NCBI GenBank assembly: GCA_045616985.1
Contig: JAZLHU010000038.1
Span: forward strand, 1-6,433
DNA from: RUG13409 sp045616985
GTDB taxonomy: Bacteria > Bacillota > Clostridia > Peptostreptococcales > Anaerovoracaceae
Length of the DNA: 6,433 nt
Direction: 5' to 3'
Shown here: positions 1 to 3,951 of the stretch, piece after piece
Numbering within the stretch: the first letter of the stretch is position 1
Layout: each line of letters opens with the position of its first letter
Program-made: the position numbers and the translations under genes
Notes under the pieces: generated by a model
What the model saw: the letters and a program-made list of their open reading frames with translations, nothing else
The model's database searches: none
Told to the model about the DNA's origin: nothing

Positions 1-299
1 CCCAAAAGCTTTGTGATCCTTGCCGAAACAATATCCGCTTCTTTGGTTTCGTTCTCAATCTCGGTACAGTCAGACTTCTGCTCATAGTAGCTTTGAATAC
101 GCTTCTGTGCTTCGTCAATGCTGATTTTGCCTTCGATATGCTCTTTGGCGGTATCCAGCAAATATGCCGAGGTATTCAGACCGTCCACCGCCTGCAAACC
201 GATAGCCGTCTGCCACGCTTCGCTTTTTTCGGCTTTATCAGGCTCGCCCTGCTTTATATATTCTTCAAGTTCAAATTGCCATTTCTTTTCGTCTGACAT
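1..299 (-). CDS. Fic family protein with N-terminal VbhA-like antitoxin domain (partial, C-terminus beyond left edge)
   Basis: The first 99 codons of a gene that runs off the left edge. The start ATG (297-299) is preceded by GAGGTG (305-310) at good spacing. The protein opens MSDEKKWQFELEEYI, and residues about 24-72 match what I remember of the VbhA-type antitoxin helix bundle at the front of Fic proteins in gut Firmicutes (EKSEAWQTAIGLQAVDGL, then AKEHIEGKISIDEAQKRI). Fic proteins usually transfer AMP from ATP to a hydroxyl of a target protein, and the VbhA helix blocks ATP positioning, as in VbhA/VbhT. The Fic core (HPFxxGNxR) would lie outside the window, so activity cannot be judged. The inhibitory motif [ST]xxxE[GN] appears here as LQAVDG (residues 35-40), with Leu and Asp at the key places. 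It is the third frame of the HTH cluster, and its ribosome site overlaps the preceding stop codon, suggesting translational coupling. A free-standing VbhA-like antitoxin is the alternative, but the frame continues well past the domain. Confidence 0.72.
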   Translation of the reverse strand, partial: MSDEKKWQFELEEYIKQGEPDKAEKSEAWQTAIGLQAVDGLNTSAYLLDTAKEHIEGKISIDEAQKRIQSYYEQKSDCTEIENETKEADIVSARITKLL

Positions 300-308
300 A
301 TTTGCACC

Positions 309-386
309 TCATTTCTTGCTGATGCGTTCTTCCTCACGGGTAAGATCAGCGGAATTGGTTAGTCCTAATTTATTATCGGGTGCCAT
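309..386 (-). pseudogene. 25-codon remnant of a second Fic protein N-terminus
   Basis: A short frame with a strong ribosome site (GGAGGTG, 391-397). It encodes 25 residues, MAPDNKLGLTNSADL followed by TREEERISKK, then TGA. From memory, a common group of Fic proteins in gut clostridia begins NKLGxTxSAELAREEERISKKKA and continues for about 200 residues. Here the similarity stops exactly at ISKK and the next Fic-type gene begins at once. The simplest reading is an internal deletion that removed the Fic body but left the translation start and N-terminus. It starts 19 bases after the HTH stop codon, and its TGA overlaps the Shine-Dalgarno sequence of the next gene. It may now act only as a leader peptide that couples translation. 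Alternatively it is a genuine small protein; the N-terminal resemblance is my recollection, not a search result. Confidence 0.55.
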
Positions 387-405
387 ATCGCACCTCCGAA
401 ATCAA

Positions 406-594
406 TCACTTATCAGCCGCAATGCCGGATTTCATCCAAGCATCTACTTCGCTGATTTTGAATTTCCACAGCCTGCCGATCTTTGCGGCGGGCATATTAC
501 GGCGCTCGATCCAGTCGAGAACCGTATCACGGCTAACGCCCAAATATTCCATTATCTCTTTCATTGAATACCAGCGTTCGAGATTATTATCCAT
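406..594 (-). CDS. Small helix-turn-helix (HTH_17/excisionase-like) DNA-binding protein
   Basis: A 62-residue protein that is almost entirely one MerR/excisionase-like winged-helix domain. WYSMKEIMEYLGVSRDTVLDWI (split: WYSMKEIMEYL then GVSRDTVLDWI, residues 9-30) forms the helix-turn-helix. RRNMPAAKIGRLWKFKISEVDAWM (RRNMPAAKIG then RLWKFKISEVDAWM) forms the wing and final helix. No catalytic domain follows. Proteins of this size are excisionases of integrative elements or small regulators placed ahead of Fic or restriction-modification genes. Position at the head of the Fic cluster suggests local autoregulation, and the nearby recombinase remnant leaves the excisionase role open. The frame can be extended upstream to a GTG at 610-612, but AGGAG (602-606) sits 7 bases before the ATG at 592-594, so that ATG is preferred. 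The product class is clear; the specific role is inferred. Confidence 0.82.
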   Translation of the reverse strand: MDNNLERWYSMKEIMEYLGVSRDTVLDWIERRNMPAAKIGRLWKFKISEVDAWMKSGIAADK

Positions 595-601
595 TGTGAA
601 G

Positions 602-606
602 CTCCT
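602..606 (-). promoter_or_regulatory. Ribosome binding site that fixes the HTH gene start
   Basis: AGGAG on the minus strand with a 7-base spacer to the ATG at 592-594. It lies inside the possible GTG-initiated extension, which therefore looks wrong. Confidence 0.75.
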
Positions 607-635
607 TTTCACGAGAGTACAGATTTACATAATAT

Positions 636-664
636 AGTATATCACATTTCTTGAAATAAATCAA
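636..664 (-). promoter_or_regulatory. Sigma-A-type promoter of the HTH-Fic cluster
   Basis: -35 TTGATT (659-664), 17-base spacer, -10 TATACT (636-641) on the minus strand. Transcription should start near 629, giving a leader of about 35 bases before the HTH ATG. Both elements are close to consensus with ideal spacing. Confidence 0.72.
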
Positions 665-665
665 G
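650..665. repeat. Inverted repeat over the -35 region, candidate operator
   Basis: CTTGA-6 bases-TCAAG, a perfect 5-base inverted repeat that covers the -35 element and part of the spacer of the HTH-cluster promoter. A dimeric repressor bound here would block the polymerase. The adjacent HTH protein is the obvious candidate, but this is inference, and a 5-base arm can arise by chance in A+T-rich DNA. Confidence 0.3.
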
Positions 666-721
666 GTTTAACGTGGGTTTATAAGGGATTGACACGGAAA
701 AGCCATAACTTAATATAACGA

Positions 722-748
722 AAGGCAGAGGACGATGCTCTCTGCCTT
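722..748. terminator. Hairpin, possible weak intrinsic terminator
   Basis: AAGGCAGAG and CTCTGCCTT form a perfect 9-base-pair stem around a 9-base loop. The + strand continues ACATTTCTTT and the minus strand TCGTTATATT, both U-rich but not a clean tract. It could insulate the HTH-Fic promoter from leftward read-through, or be a leftover of a deleted gene end. Confidence 0.4.
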
Positions 749-838
749 ACATTTCTTTATCGTTGCTATACAAAAGACGGGACAAAAGTAGGCTCTCACT
801 AAGGGATTTTTAATCTCAAAAAGAAATCGGCATAGTTT

Positions 839-973
839 ACAGAAATCTACGCTCATTTGGACTATTCTTCCAAGTTATCCTCGGCGCAGGCAATGGAGAA
901 CAGAATCGTACTTCCGGGAGCAGGTGGTTTTGAAAGCAAATGGCAGACAAACGATGAAAAAAGTGAGCCGTAA
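839..973 (+). pseudogene. Tyrosine recombinase/integrase C-terminal remnant
   Basis: Forty-four codons ending in TAA (971-973) read TEIYAHLDYSSKLSSAQAM, then ENRIVLPGAGGFESKWQ, then a charged tail. IYAHL matches the end of tyrosine recombinases, where the catalytic Tyr lies in a YxHL context (Y at codon 4 here, 848-850), followed by an amphipathic helix containing SK and SSA. The same frame is closed by TAG at 833-835, and no frame upstream shows the LGH box or other integrase motifs, so at least 80-90% of the gene is missing. The fragment points at the 3' end of tRNA-Ser about 120 bases away, the usual place for an integrase of an element inserted in a tRNA. A hairpin follows its stop codon. 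The assignment rests on one motif plus context and could be coincidental. Confidence 0.5.
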
Positions 974-1020
974 AAAACAAAATCTGTTCTTTCCAAAATG
1001 ATGGAAAGAACAGCGATTTT
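972..1020. terminator. Long hairpin, probable bidirectional terminator
   Basis: TGTTCTTTCC (985-994) pairs with GGAAAGAACA (1003-1012), extended by AAAATC/GATTTT across a 2-base bulge, for 16 base pairs in all. On the minus strand it is followed by GTTTTTT (972-978), giving a strong terminator behind the tRNA terminator. On the + strand it directly follows the recombinase remnant's stop codon and ends in TTTT. Confidence 0.65.
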
Positions 1021-1043
1021 CGGGGTGATTTTGAGATGCTGAC

Positions 1044-1087
1044 AAAAAAGAGAAAAGCCGGCAAACCCGCTTGTTTACTGGCTTTTC
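1044..1087 (-). terminator. Intrinsic terminator of tRNA-Ser / rmuC operon
   Basis: On the minus strand GAAAAGCC (1080-1087) pairs with GGCTTTTC (1052-1059). An inner AAAC/GTTT pairing is possible, and a TCTCTTTTTT tract (1044-1053) ends it. It starts four bases after the tRNA CCA end, so it is well placed to end the tRNA transcript. Confidence 0.8.
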
Positions 1088-1090
1088 CGT

Positions 1091-1179
1091 TGGCGGAGAA
1101 GATGGGATTCGAACCCATGTGGCGTTACCGCCCAACGGTTTTCGAGACCGCCCCGTTATGACCACTTCGATACTTCTCC
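1091..1179 (-). tRNA. tRNA-Ser(CGA) with encoded CCA
   Basis: An 89-base class II tRNA. The acceptor stem is GGAGAAG/CTTCTCC with discriminator G and genomically encoded CCA (1091-1093). The anticodon stem GCGGT/ACCGT encloses the loop CTCGAAA, giving anticodon CGA, which reads the serine codon UCG. The long variable arm (GGCG-GTAA-CGCC) and the T loop GGTTCGAATCC are both typical of serine tRNAs. It lies 35 bases behind the lipid kinase gene on the same strand, with a terminator right after it and no convincing promoter of its own visible. It may therefore be processed from the operon transcript. Its 3' end faces the recombinase remnant, consistent with use as an integration site. Confidence 0.95.
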
Positions 1180-1180
1180 G

Positions 1181-1212
1181 TAAATAAACTATAAATAAAC
1201 TATAAATAAACC
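1181..1212. repeat. Three tandem copies of an 11-base A+T-rich unit
   Basis: ATAAATAAACT is repeated about three times (1181-1190 lacking the first base, 1191-1201, 1202-1212 with a final C). It fills almost the whole gap between the lipid kinase stop codon and the tRNA 5' end. The 11-base period is close to one helical turn. On the minus strand it reads GTTTATTTATA. TATAGT elements occur in it, but no matching -35 is seen. Confidence 0.85.
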
Positions 1213-1214
1213 AT

Positions 1215-2132
1215 CTACTCAATCATCTCTGAGCCTTCGGGGATCACGAAATTGATTGCATTTCTTACCACCTCAAAATGAGTCGGTTCAAACTGAAACA
1301 CCTCCCCGTCAACAGATACAACGCAAGGATCTATTGGCCTTAGATCAAACTTTTCAACCTGCATATATTTGAGAAAAGCCGCAGCTCTCTTGTCGTATAT
1401 ATGGGTACCCTGATGATACTTCCAAAGCAAAGGGAAAAGCTTCAGACCAACAACAGGCTTAACGATCCCGATATCCATCTTGCCGTCATGAAGATTTCCG
1501 GTTGGACAGGATTTAAAGCCGCCGCCGCAATACTTTCCGTTGCCGATAGCTATAAGCATAAGCTCTTCCTCGTAATCAACACCATCTATGGTATAAACCA
1601 TTTTATAAGACGGGTGTTTTGGGAGAATCTGCAAAGCGCCGAGTGCATATGAAGCAGCACCGGATACCTTTCCTGCTTTTCTGAGTTCATTGGAAAGTAC
1701 AACTATGTCACAATCAGCGCCTATATTGAGCATATTGATACTGTAGCTGTCGTTGTACTTAAGAAGATCTATCGGAACAGCCCTTCCTGCAATCTGCTTT
1801 TCCAGACTCAAGAAGTTTTTGACATTTGTAAAATTCTTTACAAAATCGTTACCAGAACCGCAGGGAACTGCTGCAACTTCAGCATTTTTATGTCCGACAA
1901 CACCATTTACAACATCACAAATAGTACCGTCTCCGCCTATGGCATAAAAACGAACAGGGTCACCTATCTGAACTCTTTGTCTGATCCAGGTTCCGACCTC
2001 TTGCTTGTTCAATGTTCTGTGTATTTCATAATCAACTCCGGTATCTTTCAAAAACTGGATGATATTGGGCAGGTATTGCTTTTCGGAAGCACCCACACCG
2101 GCAGCCGGATTAACAATAAAAATGTGTTTCAT
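1215..2132 (-). CDS. Diacylglycerol/lipid kinase family protein (DagK/YegS-like)
   Basis: A 305-residue protein of normal length for bacterial soluble lipid kinases, which phosphorylate diacylglycerol or related lipids with ATP at the cytoplasmic membrane face. N-terminal nucleotide-binding half: NPAAG (8-12), the signature GGDGT (66-70) and CGSGNDF (91-97). C-terminal beta-sandwich half: NIGADCDIV (136-144), NGKYCGGGF (198-206) with the usual DGKMDI (216-221), and DGE (276-278), the region of the proposed catalytic acid in DgkB. All signature residues are present, so it is probably active. The exact lipid cannot be told; undecaprenol or sphingoid kinases share the fold. The ATG has AAAGGA 7 bases upstream. 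It lies 33 bases behind the phosphoesterase gene and 35 bases before tRNA-Ser, as third gene of the rmuC operon. DagK recycles diacylglycerol toward phosphatidic acid, which feeds CDP-lipid synthesis, but any link to the phosphatidyltransferase gene in this window is only thematic. Confidence 0.92.
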   Translation of the reverse strand: MKHIFIVNPAAGVGASEKQYLPNIIQFLKDTGVDYEIHRTLNKQEVGTWIRQRVQIGDPVRFYAIGGDGTICDVVNGVVGHKNAEVAAVPCGSGNDFVKNFTNVKNFLSLEKQIAGRAVPIDLLKYNDSYSINMLNIGADCDIVVLSNELRKAGKVSGAASYALGALQILPKHPSYKMVYTIDGVDYEEELMLIAIGNGKYCGGGFKSCPTGNLHDGKMDIGIVKPVVGLKLFPLLWKYHQGTHIYDKRAAAFLKYMQVEKFDLRPIDPCVVSVDGEVFQFEPTHFEVVRNAINFVIPEGSEMIE

Positions 2133-2165
2133 AAAATAGTCCTTTGAATATATGTTGCAACCTGA

Positions 2166-2873
2166 TTATTTTAACACAAGTAAAGGTGCGGCTTCAAGTT
2201 TATCAAGCGAAACGAGCCTGTACGAGACTCCATCAAGCGTACCTTCAAATCCGTTGGCAAAGCCACCGCTTCCGTGAAGGTGTCCATACACTGCATACAT
2301 AACGTTATATTCTGTAAACAACCTTGTAATTTCTGAAGGTTCCTTCTTTTCATTCATAGGCGGAAAATGTGTTGCGGCAATTATCGGACGACCGTTTGCA
2401 CATTTTTCTGCTTTTTCCAGACCTGTTTTCAGTCTTAAAAGCTCCCTTGCATAAATTTTCTTGTCTAAATCTTCACAAAAGTCTGCGGCTCCGGGAAGCA
2501 CCCACCCCCTGCTTCCCGTGATAACAAAGTTTTCTCCTTCGTAGCAATTATTCTGAAGAAAAAAGAAATCAGGGAAAAGATTTTCCATCTTTTTTCTTGA
2601 AGACCACCAAAGATCATGATTGCCCTTCATAATAATTTTTTTACCGGGAAGTGTATTAAGCCAATCAAAATCTGCTTTAATCTCCTCAAGCTTTAATGCC
2701 CATGAAATATCTCCGGGGATCAAAACAGTATCATTTTCATTAATCAATCGCAGCCAAATCTCCTGAAGACGCTGTGCGTGATTTATCCACGGTCCTCCGA
2801 ACATATCCATGGATTTATCCTCTATTGAAGGATCCATGGCAAGATGAAGATCTGCGATCGCATATAAACTCAT
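2166..2873 (-). CDS. Calcineurin-like metallophosphoesterase (COG1768-like)
   Basis: A 235-residue cytoplasmic protein, with no signal peptide, that is a complete calcineurin-like phosphoesterase domain. The metal-binding motifs occur in order: DLHL (D8, H10), GDISW (D55), GNHDLWW (N85, H86, D87), ATHFPP (H169) and GHLHG (H198, H200). All dinuclear metal ligands are present. The family hydrolyses phosphomonoesters or phosphodiesters, and the substrate of this compact type is unknown to me. The start codon overlaps the rmuC stop as TAATG on the minus strand, and only a weak GGAG lies about 11 bases upstream. Translation is therefore probably coupled to rmuC by ribosomes that terminate and restart. 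The coupling suggests matched expression with the nuclease-like RmuC and makes a nucleic-acid or nucleotide substrate conceivable, but this is inference. Confidence 0.9.
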   Translation of the reverse strand: MSLYAIADLHLAMDPSIEDKSMDMFGGPWINHAQRLQEIWLRLINENDTVLIPGDISWALKLEEIKADFDWLNTLPGKKIIMKGNHDLWWSSRKKMENLFPDFFFLQNNCYEGENFVITGSRGWVLPGAADFCEDLDKKIYARELLRLKTGLEKAEKCANGRPIIAATHFPPMNEKKEPSEITRLFTEYNVMYAVYGHLHGSGGFANGFEGTLDGVSYRLVSLDKLEAAPLLVLK

Positions 2874-3898
2874 TAGTTCTTATACTCCAGTGTCTGCACA
2901 TCTTTAAGTGCTTTTTGAATCCGGCGTGTTCTTACGCCGACAAGCTTATCAAGCTCGTCATCAGCCTGCTTGAGCCTTGTTCTGGCATCATTAAGAACCT
3001 TTTCAAAGCTGTCAAATTCGCTTTTAACATTTCCGAGAACCTTCCATGCTTCATCAGCATTTTTCTGAATAGCCAGCGTCTTGAATCCCATTTGAAGCGA
3101 TGAAAGCATTGCTGCCATTGTGGATGGCCCGGCAAGCATAACATTATGCTCACGCTGAAGGATTTCTATCATCCCCATGTTAACAGCCTCGGCATATAAG
3201 CCCTCAAACGGAAGAAACAGAACGCCGAAATCAGTTGTATACGGCGGCTGAATATATTTATTCTTAATATCCCGTGCTTCTTGCTTAAGCATGCTTGCAA
3301 GGGCTTTTTTAGCGGTTTCAACAACATCCTGATCTGCGGTTTCGTACGCATCCATCAAATGAGCATAGGCATCTCCCGGAAATTTTGAATCTATCGGAAG
3401 ATATACAGAGCCGTCGTCCCCTCCCGGAAGCCTTACCGCAAATTCGACTCTGTTGCTGCTCCCCGGAACAGTGCTTACGTTTTCCGCATACTGTCCTTCT
3501 GCCAAAACGTCCTTTAATATCGCGCCAAGCTGTATTTCTCCTAAAATACCTCTGGTTTTAACGTTGGAAAGAACCTTCTTCAAATCCCCTACTCCGTTTG
3601 CAATATTCTGCATTTCACCGATTTCCTTGTAAACATCATCTATGCTTTGTCTTACGGTGTTATATGAACCTGCAATTTTGTTTTCGAGGTTTTGGTTGAT
3701 ATTTGCATAGCTTTGAGCAACAGTTTGCTGAACTGCCGTTTGAATATTGGACTGCAGGCTTGCAGCATTATTTGCATTTTGCTGAGCAGATTCCCAAACC
3801 TCTTTTTTCAAGGCATCAAACTTTGTCAGCATAACGATGACAATAACCAAGAGCACCAGTAAAAGTGCTGCAAGAATGTAAAGTAAAATTTGTTCCAT
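2873..3898 (-). CDS. rmuC: DNA recombination protein RmuC
   Basis: A 341-residue RmuC-family protein, towards the short end of the family. An N-terminal membrane segment (residues about 4-24) is followed by a Gln/Asn-rich coiled coil (about 26-110). The RmuC core follows, with TRGILGE (115-121), the nuclease-like signature PIDSKFP (168-174), FLPFEGLYAEA (228-238) and a C-terminal helical region (290-335). RmuC is linked to limiting inversions at short inverted repeats and carries a PD-(D/E)XK-like core; its exact activity is poorly known. AGGAGG (3904-3909) sits 5 bases before the ATG, fixing the start. It is the first gene of a minus-strand operon with the phosphoesterase, lipid kinase and probably tRNA-Ser. 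Its promoter overlaps that of the divergent GH18 gene. Confidence 0.93.
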   Translation of the reverse strand: MEQILLYILAALLLVLLVIVIVMLTKFDALKKEVWESAQQNANNAASLQSNIQTAVQQTVAQSYANINQNLENKIAGSYNTVRQSIDDVYKEIGEMQNIANGVGDLKKVLSNVKTRGILGEIQLGAILKDVLAEGQYAENVSTVPGSSNRVEFAVRLPGGDDGSVYLPIDSKFPGDAYAHLMDAYETADQDVVETAKKALASMLKQEARDIKNKYIQPPYTTDFGVLFLPFEGLYAEAVNMGMIEILQREHNVMLAGPSTMAAMLSSLQMGFKTLAIQKNADEAWKVLGNVKSEFDSFEKVLNDARTRLKQADDELDKLVGVRTRRIQKALKDVQTLEYKN

Positions 3899-3913
3899 TT
3901 TCGCCTCCTGCGT

Positions 3914-3942
3914 TTGACATTTTATTATACCACAAATATAAT
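3914..3942 (+). promoter_or_regulatory. Consensus sigma-A promoter of the GH18 gene, predicting a leaderless mRNA
   Basis: TTGACA (3914-3919), exactly 17 bases, then TATAAT (3937-3942): a perfect match to the housekeeping consensus. Transcription should start about 7 bases later (A3949, possibly A3952), within 0-3 bases of the ATG at 3952. There is no room for a ribosome binding site. Confidence 0.8.
3924..3932 (-). promoter_or_regulatory. Extended -10 promoter of the rmuC operon
   Basis: TGGTATAAT on the minus strand is a perfect extended -10 (TGn followed by TATAAT). No convincing -35 is found 16-18 bases upstream, as is usual for this type. The start would fall near 3917, leaving a leader of about 19 bases with AGGAGG. 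The element lies within the spacer of the divergent GH18 promoter. Confidence 0.7.
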
Positions 3943-3951
3943 ATCTACATT

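Larger units (their letters stand above)
613..1090. other. Region without an intact gene between the HTH-Fic cluster and tRNA-Ser
   Basis: About 480 bases. From left to right they hold the HTH-cluster promoter (636-664), a 9-base-pair hairpin (722-748), a probable tyrosine-recombinase C-terminal remnant on the + strand (839-973), and two hairpins that can terminate transcription (972-1020 and 1044-1087). All longer open frames here are interrupted or cross the hairpins and tRNA. The composition suggests an eroded insertion boundary. Confidence 0.6.

Noticed and set aside
118..567. 149-codon + strand open frame
   Set aside because: It lies opposite the Fic and HTH genes, which have ribosome sites and recognisable domains; its translation shows no domain or start signal.
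689..716. + strand promoter-like pair TTGACA and TAATAT with a 16-base spacer
   Set aside because: The -10 is imperfect and no gene follows; the only start codon with a ribosome-like site (735) gives an 18-codon frame. It could be a relic of a lost gene.
710..856. 48-codon minus-strand frame rich in cysteine
   Set aside because: It has no ribosome site, spans the hairpin at 722-748 and lies opposite the recombinase remnant; it looks fortuitous.
1188..1216. Dedicated tRNA promoter with -10 TATAGT in the 11-base repeats
   Set aside because: The -10 spacing to the tRNA start is suitable, but the sequence 17 bases upstream (AGATGG) bears no resemblance to a -35.
837..1222. Minus-strand frames of 93 and 115 codons across the tRNA
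   Set aside because: They run through tRNA-Ser and its terminators and are typical false frames over a tRNA.
3865..3951. 29-codon N-terminal extension of the GH18 protein
   Set aside because: It lies over the rmuC start, its ribosome site and both promoters, and would place residues in front of a complete signal peptide.
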